40,881 nucleotides of DNA from an uncultured Lachnospiraceae bacterium (GCA_934432885.1 CAKRYY010000027.1:1-40881); one strand, 5' to 3'. Counted from the stretch's first letter, positions 1-7,568 are shown. The notes: generated from the sequence alone by a model not told the origin. Made by a program: numbers and translations.

Positions 1-1050
1 AGGACACAGGAATGTATTGGCTCTGTCCATGCAATCACTGCCATTTTGGGGATAGGACTTTTCGTTCTTGCATTTATAAGTGGGCGTTGGATTTTTGGGG
101 CAATGAATATCCCCCGCGATATTTGGGGAACTGCCACAGGTTACTGGAAAATTATAGCATCAGGATTTCCCTTTTCCGCTATATGTAATTTCTATTCGGC
201 AATTATTAAGGCAACAGGTAATTCCAAAGTTCCCGTCCAAAACATAGGAATTTCTTGTGTAATGAACATTTTTCTGGATTTACTATTTGTTGGAATATTC
301 GGTATGGGGGTACAGGGAGCCGCCGCCGCAACTGTTATATCACAGGCGATCGCCGCAGGAATAATTGTCACATACTTGTTTTGTTTTGATAAAGCATTTA
401 TGGTAGTCCACCCTAATTTGCAAAGGTTATTGTCAATTTTGAAATTGAGTGTGACAGGAATCATTCAGAATGGTGCTTCCGCTGTAAGTATGTTTTTTAT
501 TCAAGGTCTTATCAACCAATATGGTGTTACTGCGATATCCGCATATACCTCAGCTTACAAAGTCGAAAGCATTTTGACAATTCCTGTCACGAATTTAGGA
601 ACTGCTCTTTGCATTTTTGTCGGTCAAAATATGGGGGCAAAACAAATAGAACGTACGCAAGAAGGATTGAAAGCAAGTTTCAAAATAGCCATTTTCATTA
701 GTATAATTGCAATTTTTATTATTTGGCTATTTGCTCCGGCTTCCATGTTTTTACTTGTTGGGAATGAAAAAGCTATTATTGAAATAGGTGTAAAATATTT
801 GCGTATTGTTTCTATTACCTTTCCCTTTTGTGTGAGTTTGTATTTGCTTACAAATTTTCTACGGGGTGCGGGCGAAGTTGCCTATCCACTGTTCAATACC
901 ATGCTAGAACTAAGTGCTAGAACAATCTTAGCTTTTGTTTTGGCAAAGTATGTAGGATTTGTGGGGATTTTACTTTGCAGACCAATCAGTTTTATCATAA
1001 GTACCGTCAGTCTTTCCTGCCGCTATCTTGCAAAAAAGTGGCAGCAATAG
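1..1050 (+). CDS. MATE family multidrug/Na+ antiporter, 5' end cut by window edge
   Basis: The reading frame is open from base 1 and ends at a stop at 1050, giving 349 residues; MATE proteins usually have about 450, so roughly the first 100 are outside the window. The visible part is almost entirely hydrophobic, with about nine membrane segments. The stretch around KATGNSKVPVQNIGISCVMN, followed by a segment with an FGMGVQGAA turn, is typical of MATE transporters, which export cationic drugs or metabolites using a Na+ or H+ gradient. The TTG at 46 is only an internal codon. The gene looks clearly more AT-rich than the genes from 3.3 kb onward and is followed by mobile-element remnants, so it may be cargo of that element or of another transferred segment. 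Substrate cannot be told from sequence. Confidence 0.9.
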   Translation, partial: RTQECIGSVHAITAILGIGLFVLAFISGRWIFGAMNIPRDIWGTATGYWKIIASGFPFSAICNFYSAIIKATGNSKVPVQNIGISCVMNIFLDLLFVGIFGMGVQGAAAATVISQAIAAGIIVTYLFCFDKAFMVVHPNLQRLLSILKLSVTGIIQNGASAVSMFFIQGLINQYGVTAISAYTSAYKVESILTIPVTNLGTALCIFVGQNMGAKQIERTQEGLKASFKIAIFISIIAIFIIWLFAPASMFLLVGNEKAIIEIGVKYLRIVSITFPFCVSLYLLTNFLRGAGEVAYPLFNTMLELSARTILAFVLAKYVGFVGILLCRPISFIISTVSLSCRYLAKKWQQ

Positions 1051-1069
1051 CAAAACCAGGCGAGCCAGT

Positions 1070-1167
1070 CAACGGCAAGATGAACGGGCTTTGCCCGCCG
1101 TTGACAAGCCCACCTGTTTTTGCAGTTGGACAGTCAAGGGGCGACAGTCTAAAATACTGCTGCCCCT
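1070..1167 (+). other. Two hairpins in the gap before the sigma-factor remnant
   Basis: The 180-nt gap between the MATE gene and the sigma-factor remnant holds two inverted repeats. The first (1070-1103) pairs CAACGG with CCGTTG around an inner CGGGC/GCCCG hairpin. The second (1137-1167) pairs AGGGGC with GCCCCT around an inner CAGT/ACTG pair. Neither has a T-run, so they do not look like simple terminators. They may be leader structures of the downstream element genes. Confidence 0.4.
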
Positions 1168-1230
1168 CTGAACTATAAATGTTACCATAAACCATGCAAC
1201 GCCCCATGTGGGAGAAAGGGGGAATCAGCT

Positions 1231-1606
1231 ATGCCTTGCACAGAAGCATACAGAGAACACATCATGTATACATTTAACGGCTTTTGTAAAGTTGTTATCC
1301 GCAATGCAGCTATTACAGCATGGCGCGACCAACACAGGCGGCACAAAAGAGAAATATCCCTTGAATACCTCACAGAAGAAAAGTTTTACCCTTTAGGCAC
1401 AACAGACGAATATTTTGAAGCACCCTATGAAGAATACCCTATTACGATATGCGGTCAGACAGTTATCCTCACTAATGGGAAACTTGCCGCTGCCCTGTTA
1501 TCCCTGCCGGAGTACGACCGGGTATCAAATCCGCAGGACGCTAAAACTCCTGCAAAGGAAAATGGAGGTGCTTTCACATGGGGAATCCGAATCTTTTGCC
1601 CTATGA
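1231..1606 (+). pseudogene. Sigma-70-like factor of a Tn916/Tn1549-type element, internal deletion and frameshift
   Basis: An ATG at 1231, preceded by AAAGGGGG, opens a protein whose first ~90 residues match the small sigma-70-like regulators of Tn916-type elements (VVIRNAAITAWRDQHRRHKR, then SLEYLTEEKFY). Right after LLSLPE the family's ~30-residue sigma region 4 is missing. The sequence continues in another frame with the usual C-terminus (STTGYQIRRTLKLLQRKMEV, SHGESESFAL) to a stop at 1606. The original frame instead reads on into unrelated residues to 1734. An internal deletion near 1516-1521 therefore removed the DNA-binding helices and shifted the frame, so the product is very probably non-functional. 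The 3' end overlaps the start of the next gene, the normal layout in these elements. Confidence 0.75.
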
Positions 1607-1802
1607 AACGATTGTCCGCGCGACCAGCGGCGAGCCGGAAGCCGTGGACGAGGTTTTACGGCATTATAGCAAGCGTATCCGAATCGCAGCCATTGAAAAC
1701 GGGCATATCGACAGGGATACGGAGGACAACATAAAATCCCGGCTTGTCGTTGCTTTGTTCAAGTTCCGCTTTGATGAACAGCCATACCGAAAAACTAAAT
1801 AA
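1578..1802 (+). CDS. Small helix-turn-helix protein of conjugative elements (HTH_16-like)
   Basis: 74 residues, starting NLLPYETIVRATSGEPEAVD and ending KSRLVVALFKFRFDEQPYRK. This is the pattern of the short HTH proteins that follow the sigma-like gene in Tn916/Tn1549-type elements; they are thought to act in regulation of the element. An ATG at 1578 has GGAGGT seven bases upstream, and that ribosome binding site lies inside the 3' end of the damaged sigma gene, so the two were translationally linked. Length is normal for the family and no frame damage is visible, so this gene may still be expressed although its partner is broken. A terminator follows about 30 nt downstream. Confidence 0.75.
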   Translation: MGNPNLLPYETIVRATSGEPEAVDEVLRHYSKRIRIAAIENGHIDRDTEDNIKSRLVVALFKFRFDEQPYRKTK

Positions 1803-1830
1803 CTGCCGCTACATAGAACGGCACACCAAG

Positions 1831-1862
1831 ACAGGAAATCAAGAAAAGGTTTCCTGTTTTTT
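1831..1862 (+). terminator. Rho-independent terminator after the HTH gene
   Basis: ACAGGAAA (1831-1838) pairs with TTTCCTGT (1850-1857) across an 11-nt loop and is followed by a T-run to 1862. It lies 29 nt after the stop of the HTH gene on the same strand. Confidence 0.75.
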
Positions 1863-1979
1863 TGCGCCCATTTTTGGCATTTTCAGAAATCGCCGGTATT
1901 ATGCCGTGCAAAGGGGATAGAAAGTAATTTCCTCTCCCGTTTGACAAATCCGCAGGCTGTCCGTGGAGGGTGGCGAAAA

Positions 1980-2090
1980 GAAATTTCCACAAATTCCCGC
2001 CTATTCCGGCTTGCGTGGTTTTGTAAGGAATAGAGGGAAATTTCCACAAATCACCATCATTTTTGCTTTGCGTGGTGTTGTAGGTAGTAG
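1980..2090 (+). repeat. Imperfect tandem repeat, period about 57 bp, upstream of mobC
   Basis: The 15-mer GAAATTTCCACAAAT occurs at 1980-1994 and again at 2037-2051. The block GCTTGCGTGGTTTTGTA at 2009-2025 is matched by GCTTTGCGTGGTGTTGTA at 2065-2082. Two copies of a ~57-bp unit thus stand in tandem, each starting with a GAAATTTC palindrome. They sit in the ~525-nt gene-free stretch 1803-2327, which has no convincing ORF. Such iteron-like repeats beside mobilization genes often bind relaxosome or replication proteins; that role is inferred from position. Confidence 0.6.
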
Positions 2091-2197
2091 GGAGAGAAAT
2101 GCCGCTGCTGCTTTGGCAAAATCCCCACTTGCGGCACTAAAGGTATTGGCGTAAGCCAGCACAGGGAAAGCCGCCACTTTTTAAGAGCAAGATTCTA

Positions 2198-2265
2198 CCA
2201 TAGTACCAAATTTCGCTAACCGCTCATTTTGTCCTATGGAAATCTTGTTGGGGTTGCCACCCCAA
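2198..2265 (+). other. Candidate origin of transfer (oriT) region
   Basis: Two inverted repeats lie just upstream of mobC. CCATAG (2198-2203) and CTATGG (2234-2239) are 30 nt apart. TTGGGGT (2248-2254) and ACCCCAA (2259-2265) form a perfect 7-bp stem with loop TGCC. A hairpin of this kind directly before mobC and a relaxase gene is the usual setting of an oriT nic region. I cannot identify the nic site itself. Confidence 0.4.
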
Positions 2266-2327
2266 GCCCGCCTTTTTGCGGCTTGCGCCGCTTGAATAAA
2301 TCCACCCATGAAAGGAGGTTCACAGCC

Positions 2328-2723
2328 ATGAAAAAATATAACACGCCCCACCGCCACCGGGTAATCAAGACACGCTTGACCGAGGAAGAATACACCGAGT
2401 TTTCCGAACGTGTCACCCTCTGCAAAATGAGCCAAGCCGAGTTTATCCGGCAAGCCCTCACCAAGTCAAGGATATGCCCGGTTATTACCGTTTCCCCGGT
2501 CAATGATGAACTGCTTTCTGCCGTTGGGAAGCTAACAGCCGAGTACGGGAAAATCGGCGGCAACTTGAATCAGATTGCCCGCTGTCTGAACGAGTACGGC
2601 GCACCTTATAACGCCCTCTCCCATGAGGTACGAGCCGCCATAGCCGAGCTTGCCGCCTTGAAGTTTGAAGTCTTGCAGAAAGTAGGTGAAGCCGTTGGCA
2701 ACATTCAAACATATCAGCTCTAA
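2328..2723 (+). CDS. MobC-like relaxosome accessory protein
   Basis: 131 residues. The N-terminal part (TRLTEEEYTEFSERVTLCKM, then SQAEFIRQALTKSRI) is a ribbon-helix-helix-type DNA-binding segment. The second half carries the MobC signature KIGGNLNQIARCLNEYG followed by a helical tail. MobC proteins bind oriT and help the relaxase melt and nick it. The ATG at 2328 was chosen because AAAGGAGG lies 9 nt upstream, although the frame is open to 2229. The 3' end overlaps the relaxase start by about 29 nt, so the two would be translated together. Length is normal and no damage is visible, but the partner relaxase is truncated. Confidence 0.85.
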   Translation: MKKYNTPHRHRVIKTRLTEEEYTEFSERVTLCKMSQAEFIRQALTKSRICPVITVSPVNDELLSAVGKLTAEYGKIGGNLNQIARCLNEYGAPYNALSHEVRAAIAELAALKFEVLQKVGEAVGNIQTYQL

Positions 2724-3327
2724 AAACGCCGACTATGGAGCTGCCGAGCAGTACCTAACTTTTGAGCATGACGAGTTTACCATGAAGCCCACCCTTGATG
2801 AAAACGGGCGGCTTATCCCCCGTGACGATTACCGTATATCTTCCCTTAATTGCGGCGGGGAGGATTTCGCCATAGCGTGTATGCGCTCCAACCTCAAATA
2901 CGGCAAGAACCAAAGAAAAGAGGACGTAAAGAGCCACCACTATATCATCAGCTTTGACCCCCGTGACGCACAGGACAACGGCTTGACCGTAGACCGGGCG
3001 CAAGTGTTGGGCGAGCAGTTTTGTAAAGAGCATTTCCCCGGACACCAAGCCATTGTCTGCACCCACCCGGACGGGCATAACCACAGCGGGAATATCCATG
3101 TGCATATCGTAATCAATTCATTGCGGATTGCAGAAGTGCCGCTGTTGCCCTACATGGAAAGACCAGCCGACACAAGCGCTGATTATTTATTAGGAATAGA
3201 GCATAAGCAGGAAATAGACTTATCCGGTCTTTCACAGGAAGAAAATGCGGCAAAAGGATTGTTCGTCCTTCTGCCGCATTCATTTTTAAACGTATTTTCT
3301 CAAAAACCAGCCTTTACAGCTTCCTAA
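2695..3327 (+). pseudogene. Relaxase/mobilization nuclease, truncated after the HUH domain
   Basis: The family start (ATFKHISSKNADYGAAEQYL) is reached with a TTG at 2695; a GTG at 2686 is the other choice. The relaxase N-terminal domain is intact: the tyrosine-containing NADYGAAEQY segment that probably holds the catalytic Tyr, DVKSHHYIISFDPRD, and the metal-binding HPDGHNHSGNIHVHIVINS. Similarity stops at about residue 160 (MERPADT, near 3173). The last ~51 residues are unrelated, run through the terminator hairpin at 3244-3280 and overlap the end of dapL. Full-length relaxases of this type have several hundred residues, so the C-terminal part and all downstream transfer genes are gone. The nuclease domain alone could in principle be folded, but transfer from here is unlikely. 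Confidence 0.85.
3244..3287. terminator. Bidirectional terminator at the element/core junction, serves dapL
   Basis: AATGCGGCA (3244-3252) pairs with TGCCGCATT (3272-3280), with an inner AAGGA/TCCTT pair. A T-run follows on the plus strand (3283-3287) and AAAA precedes the stem (3242-3245), giving U-rich ends both ways. It lies about 34 nt past the dapL stop. The truncated relaxase frame reads straight through it, which shows that this part is core chromosomal sequence, not element sequence. Confidence 0.75.
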
Positions 3328-4528
3328 TTCTGTCCACTGCTTCTACTGTATTTTCGTAGCTTCCAAATGCTGTCAGGCGGAAATAGGTCTCTCCGCTCGG
3401 TCCAAAGCCTGAGCCAGGTGTACCGACCACATTTGCCTGCTCTAACAGATAATCAAAGAACTCCCAGCTTGTCATGCCCTTCGGCGCCTTCAGCCAGATA
3501 TAGGGAGCATTAACGCCGCCGGATACGGTATAGCCAGCTTCCTTAAGTCCATTTAAGATATACTTTGCATTGTTCATGTAATAAGCGACCTGTTCCTTTA
3601 ACTGCTGCTTGCCAGCCTCGGAATAAACAGCCTCGCCTGCGCGCTGTACGATATAGGGCGCACCATTGTACTTCGTTCCATGCCGTCTCGCCCAAAGGCT
3701 GTGCAGCGCTACGCCGCCGGCCTTAAGCTCCTTTGGAATTACCGTGTAGCCAAGGCGGACTCCGGTAAAGCCTGCATTTTTGGAGAAGGAATGAAGCTCG
3801 ATTGCACAGGTTCTCGCTCCCTCGCACTCATAAATGCTGTGCGGTACGTCCTCTTCAGAAATATATGCCTCGTATGCAGCGTCATAAATGATGACTGCGC
3901 CTACCTTATTGGCGTAGTCCACCCACTCCTGAAGCTGCGCTTTTGTAATGGTAGAGCCTGTCGGGTTATTCGGGAAGCACAGATAGATTAAATCCGGCGT
4001 TTCCTTCGGCAGAGCCGGTGCAAAATTTGTCTCTGCTGTACACGGCATATAAATGACATCGCTCCATGTCTCTGTTTTCTCATTGTAGGTGCCGGTTCTT
4101 CCTGCCATAACATTTGTATCCACATAAACCGGATACACAGGGTCACATACGGCAATCTTATTGTCTATGCTGAAAATCTCCTGAATGTTGCCGGAATCGC
4201 ATTTTGCTCCGTCAGAAATGAAAATCTCGTCGGCTTCTATCTGGCAGCCTCTCGCCTGATAATCATTCTTTGCAACGGCGTTTCTTAAGAACTCATAACC
4301 TAAATCGGGCGCATAGCCATGGAAGGTTTCTGCCTTTCCCATCTCATCCACAGATTTATGCAGTGCTTCAATAATTGCCGGTGCAAGCGGCTGTGTCACA
4401 TCGCCGATTCCCAGACGGATGACCTTTTTATCGGGATGCGCCGCCGTATAAGCAGCCACTTTTTTCCCAATCGTGGAAAACAGATAGCTTCCCGGTAATT
4501 TCAAATAATTATCATTCACTTTTACCAT
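3314..4528 (-). CDS. dapL: LL-diaminopimelate aminotransferase
   Basis: 404 residues, the normal size for DapL. This class I/II PLP aminotransferase converts tetrahydrodipicolinate directly to LL-2,6-diaminopimelate using glutamate, bypassing the acylated intermediates of the DapD/DapC/DapE route. Visible signatures are RLGIGDVTQPLAP, the FPNNPTG motif near 185-191, and SFSKNAGFTGVRLGY with Lys250 as the expected PLP Schiff-base lysine. The start at 4528 has AAGGAG nine bases upstream; an in-frame ATG eight codons earlier lacks one. dapF lies 51 nt upstream on the same strand and encodes the next step, LL- to meso-diaminopimelate, so the two genes supply lysine and peptidoglycan precursors together. 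Transcription ends at the hairpin near 3244-3280. Confidence 0.95.
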   Translation of the reverse strand: MVKVNDNYLKLPGSYLFSTIGKKVAAYTAAHPDKKVIRLGIGDVTQPLAPAIIEALHKSVDEMGKAETFHGYAPDLGYEFLRNAVAKNDYQARGCQIEADEIFISDGAKCDSGNIQEIFSIDNKIAVCDPVYPVYVDTNVMAGRTGTYNEKTETWSDVIYMPCTAETNFAPALPKETPDLIYLCFPNNPTGSTITKAQLQEWVDYANKVGAVIIYDAAYEAYISEEDVPHSIYECEGARTCAIELHSFSKNAGFTGVRLGYTVIPKELKAGGVALHSLWARRHGTKYNGAPYIVQRAGEAVYSEAGKQQLKEQVAYYMNNAKYILNGLKEAGYTVSGGVNAPYIWLKAPKGMTSWEFFDYLLEQANVVGTPGSGFGPSGETYFRLTAFGSYENTVEAVDRIRKL

Positions 4529-4579
4529 TTTGGTATCTCCTTCATTATGCAAAACAATTCCGTCATGTATCCATGCCCA

Positions 4580-5437
4580 TTATACATGATAGTCAGCCGG
4601 CAAGTCAATTTCTCCCTCAAATACGCTTTCCGCCGGGCCTGTCATATAAATAACGTCCTCTTTTTCATCCCATTCGATTGTGATTTCGCCGCCCAGGACA
4701 TGAATGACCGCCTTGCGGTCGGTCAAACCGTTCAGGACACAGGCAGTCAGCGTCGCACTGCAGCCTGTTCCGCAGGCAAGCGTCTCTCCGGTTCCTCTTT
4801 CCCAGACGCGCATCTCGACATTGCCTCTGTCTACTACATGTGCAAATTCAACATTAACACGCTTGGGGAAACGCTCATGCGTTTCAATATAAGGCCCGAT
4901 TTCTTCAATCGGCAGATTCTTTACATCCTCAACAAAAATTACCGCATGCGGATTTCCAACCGAAATACAGGTCATACGATAGATCCTGCCGCGCACAAGA
5001 ATTTCTTCATCTACCACGGTTTCATTGTCTGAAATGACCGGTATTTTTTCTGCGCACAGCTCCGGCTTTCCCATATTGACCCGCACATTTTTGACCTTTC
5101 CATCCTCTGTCAGAAGTACAATATGCTTTACCTTGCCCATGCTCACGATGTCAAGCTCTGTCTTTGTCGTCAGCCCCTTATCATAGACGTATTTCGCAAC
5201 GCAGCGGATGCCATTGCCGCACATTTCCGCCCGGCTGCCGTCTGCATTGTACATTTCCATTTCAAAATCTGCTTCCTTCGCCGGATTGATAAAAATAACG
5301 CCGTCTCCGCCGATGCCAAAATGCCTGTCGCTCAAAAAGCGCACCAGATGCGGCTTTTTCTCCTGCTTAATGGGCTCTGCCGCTCCGTTCACATAGATGT
5401 AATCGTTTCCGCAACCGTGCATTTTCGTAAACTTCAT
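4580..5437 (-). CDS. dapF: Diaminopimelate epimerase
   Basis: 285 residues, standard for DapF. It is a cofactor-free epimerase turning LL- into meso-diaminopimelate with two cysteines acting as acid and base: Cys73 in EMCGNGIRC and Cys222 in ETLACGTGCSAT. The N-terminal MKFTKMHGCGNDYI is also typical. The ATG at 5437 is preceded by a purine-rich AAAGGGTGG. It lies between the ANTAR gene (68 nt upstream) and dapL (51 nt downstream) on the same strand. The upstream gap contains an isolated TATAAT without a good -35 box, so a weak extra promoter is possible, but co-transcription from the glnA promoter is the simpler reading. Confidence 0.95.
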   Translation of the reverse strand: MKFTKMHGCGNDYIYVNGAAEPIKQEKKPHLVRFLSDRHFGIGGDGVIFINPAKEADFEMEMYNADGSRAEMCGNGIRCVAKYVYDKGLTTKTELDIVSMGKVKHIVLLTEDGKVKNVRVNMGKPELCAEKIPVISDNETVVDEEILVRGRIYRMTCISVGNPHAVIFVEDVKNLPIEEIGPYIETHERFPKRVNVEFAHVVDRGNVEMRVWERGTGETLACGTGCSATLTACVLNGLTDRKAVIHVLGGEITIEWDEKEDVIYMTGPAESVFEGEIDLPADYHV

Positions 5438-5504
5438 CCTTCATCCACCCTTTCCTTCTGCTTCCAAATTCATATTATATAAATAAATCATCCTGGCTTA
5501 TACT

Positions 5505-6053
5505 TCAATCCCGCATAATGGACAATACCATCTGCGCCGTTTCTACCATATTGGTACTGCTGTCCATGCTGCATTTCTGTATATATCTATGTGCTTCTTC
5601 TTCGGTCATATTGTTCCGTTCCATCAAAAGCGCCTTTGCTTCCCCAATTAACGCCTCTTCCTTTGGGTCCCTTTCCTTTGGCAGCGCTCTCCTTTTCCGT
5701 CTGCGGCGCTCAATGCCCTGCACCATCATGTCCACTGTATCAATCAGCTCATGTACCTGCAGCGGCATGGAAAGGCTCATCACATTATTTCCAACATATT
5801 CCTCCAGCAGATTTCGCGGCGCCAGAAGCAAAAACTCAAAGCCCTCCGGAAGGTCCTCCTTCATTTCGGAAAATATCATATCCTGCAGCTTATAGCTCGA
5901 TATGACAATACCGTCATTTAATCCATCCACCTGACTGAGTGCCTGTGCCCCTGTCGAACAGACTGCCGTAACCGGATGTCCGCTTCTTACCAGAATATTC
6001 TTAATGCTTTTGGCATTCTCCAGCTTTGGAAAAACAACAATAATACTGGTCAC
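5505..6053 (-). CDS. ANTAR-domain antiterminator with degenerate receiver domain
   Basis: About 182 residues. Residues 1-115 resemble a receiver domain, but the usual acidic pocket is absent (it begins TSIIVVFPKLENAKSIKNIL) and the expected phospho-acceptor Asp strand reads GIVISSYKLQD, so phosphorylation is unlikely. A basic linker (RRRRKRR) leads into a C-terminal ANTAR domain (EEALIGEAKALLMERNNMTE, then EAHRYIQKCSM). ANTAR proteins bind paired RNA hairpins and prevent transcription termination. I chose the GTG at 6053 because AGGAGGAGG lies eight or nine bases upstream; the GTG at 6062 overlaps that site. It follows glnA by 45 nt. A glnA-linked ANTAR regulator (NitR) is known in Clostridium saccharobutylicum, and a terminator stands in the glnA leader here, so glnA control by antitermination is a reasonable inference. 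Confidence 0.88.
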   Translation of the reverse strand: MTSIIVVFPKLENAKSIKNILVRSGHPVTAVCSTGAQALSQVDGLNDGIVISSYKLQDMIFSEMKEDLPEGFEFLLLAPRNLLEEYVGNNVMSLSMPLQVHELIDTVDMMVQGIERRRRKRRALPKERDPKEEALIGEAKALLMERNNMTEEEAHRYIQKCSMDSSTNMVETAQMVLSIMRD

Positions 6054-6098
6054 CGGCCACACCTCCTCCTCTGTTTTTTTCAGATGTAAGGCTGTGCC

Positions 6099-7430
6099 CT
6101 AATACCGATTCAGATACTGCTGCAGCTCCCATTCGGAAACCTGCGCCTTGTACTCATCCCATTCCTTCTTTTTCATGGCAAGATACCAGGTATACGCACT
6201 CTCGCCAAGTACATCGCAGATCAGCGCATCCTTCTGCATCTCATCAACTGCTTCTATCAGCGTGCTCGGAATTTTTGCTATCTGATGCCTTGCAATCTCC
6301 TCCTGTGTCAGCGCAAAGAGGTTTCCCTCAATACATTCCGGCGGCAGAATTTTTTCCTTTATACCGGAAAGTCCCGCCTGCAGGCAGAGTGCGATTGCCA
6401 GATACGGGTTTGCCGCCGAGTCCGGTGAGAGCAGTTCAATCCGCCTCTCTCCCTTTAAATTCTGCGGTACGCGAATCAGGGAATTTCTGTTTTCTGTATT
6501 CCATGCAATATAGAGCGGCACCTCATAGCCTGTCACAAGACGCTTGTAGGAATTGACAATCGGATTCGTCACTGCGGTCATACCCTTGATATGCTTCATG
6601 ATACCGCCGATGAAATACATTGCCTCCTGGCTCAGTCCATAACGTCCCTCTTTATCTGTAAATACATTTTTGCCGTCCTTTAAAAGTGACAGATGAATGT
6701 GCATACCGGAGCCGTCCACGCCATATTTGGGCTTTGGCATAAAGGTCGCATGCAGACCGTGCCGTTTTGCAATCGTCTTGACCGCCAGCTTGAACGTCAT
6801 GATATTGTCCGCCGTCCGCAGCGCTCCGTCATGCTTAAAATCCACCTCATGCTGGGCAGGTGCGGATTCATGGTAGGAATTCTCGATTTCAAATCCCATG
6901 TCCTCCAGAGTCATTACGATGTCCCTGCGTGCATTTTCTCCCTGATCTAAGGGGCTCATGTCAAAATAACCTGCCTGCTCATGCGTAAGGGTCGTCGGCT
7001 GACCGTATTCATCAGAGAGAAACAGGAAAAATTCACACTCCGGTCCAACCTCCAGCGCATATCCCATTTTTTCTGCTTCTGCAACTGCTCTCTTTAAAAT
7101 ATAGCGGGGGTCAGCTTCAAACGGCTCGCCATTCGCATAGCACAAGTCGCAGATCAGTCTTGCCACCTTGCCCTGCTGCGGTCTCCATGGGAAAATCTCA
7201 AAGGTATCAAAATCAGGATGCAGGTATAAATCCTTTTCACTCAGATTTGGAAATCCGCCAATCTGAGATGGGTCAAAGGAACATTCATGATTCAATATCT
7301 TTTCAAGCTGGCTGGATGTAATCGCCATATTTTTAAAGGTTCCCAGAATGTCTGTAAACTGCAGACGGATAAATTCCACATCTTCCTCTTCTACCAGCCT
7401 GATAATATCCTCTTTTGTATAATTTTTCAT
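6099..7430 (-). CDS. glnA: Type I glutamine synthetase
   Basis: 443 residues, the size of Gram-positive GlnA. It makes glutamine from glutamate, ammonia and ATP and is the entry point of ammonia assimilation. The N-terminal domain (EFIRLQFTDILGTFKNMAIT), the metal-binding VGPECEFFLF, the segment SGMHIHLSL and the loop VNSYKRLVTGYEVPLYIAW are all present. The start at 7430 is set by GGAAAGG nine bases upstream and by alignment with the start of Bacillus GlnA; the ATG at 7439 overlaps that site. The segment usually reading DGSSIEGF is DPSQIGGF here, a difference in the N-terminal region that contributes to the active site between subunits; the effect is unknown. The gene heads a minus-strand cluster with the ANTAR gene, dapF and dapL. 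Confidence 0.93.
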   Translation of the reverse strand: MKNYTKEDIIRLVEEEDVEFIRLQFTDILGTFKNMAITSSQLEKILNHECSFDPSQIGGFPNLSEKDLYLHPDFDTFEIFPWRPQQGKVARLICDLCYANGEPFEADPRYILKRAVAEAEKMGYALEVGPECEFFLFLSDEYGQPTTLTHEQAGYFDMSPLDQGENARRDIVMTLEDMGFEIENSYHESAPAQHEVDFKHDGALRTADNIMTFKLAVKTIAKRHGLHATFMPKPKYGVDGSGMHIHLSLLKDGKNVFTDKEGRYGLSQEAMYFIGGIMKHIKGMTAVTNPIVNSYKRLVTGYEVPLYIAWNTENRNSLIRVPQNLKGERRIELLSPDSAANPYLAIALCLQAGLSGIKEKILPPECIEGNLFALTQEEIARHQIAKIPSTLIEAVDEMQKDALICDVLGESAYTWYLAMKKKEWDEYKAQVSEWELQQYLNRY

Positions 7431-7491
7431 AATACCCATCCTTTCCCATAAATTTCCTATGAATATAAAAAGAGTTTCTTTCCTATTGCAT

Positions 7492-7526
7492 AAAAAAAGG
7501 CACTTTTACCCCAGTAAAAACGCCTT
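7492..7526 (-). terminator. Attenuator-like terminator in the glnA leader
   Basis: On the minus strand a 13-bp stem (7526-7514 with 7509-7497, two G-T pairs) closes on the loop TGGG and is followed by seven T residues (7498-7492). No gene ends upstream of it on this strand, because the neighbouring gene diverges. It therefore interrupts the glnA transcript itself, about 60 nt before the start codon, as expected for transcription attenuation. Confidence 0.8.
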
Positions 7527-7538
7527 CGTCCTGTTCTT

Positions 7539-7568
7539 ATGATAACAACGCCGCAGTCTGTTTGTCAA
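7539..7568 (-). promoter_or_regulatory. Promoter of glnA
   Basis: TTGACA (7568-7563), an 18-bp spacer and TATCAT (7544-7539) on the minus strand. Transcription would start near 7532, only a few bases before the terminator stem. Confidence 0.6.

Noticed and set aside
1..3313. Attachment-site repeats marking the ends of the mobile element
   Set aside because: No direct repeat pair could be matched between the left part and the junction near 3173; the left end may lie outside the window.
5438..5504. TATAAT box before dapF as an internal promoter
   Set aside because: No acceptable -35 hexamer at 16-18 bp; left only as a possibility in the dapF entry.
7519..7562. Two similar blocks AACAG...GGCGTT on the glnA strand (7562-7547 and 7535-7519), possible paired ANTAR hairpins
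   Set aside because: The stems are only 3-6 bp, the loops do not show the A1/G4 six-base signature clearly, and the first block lies between the -35 and -10 boxes of the predicted promoter, so it would not be transcribed. It would need reconsideration only if the transcript starts further upstream.
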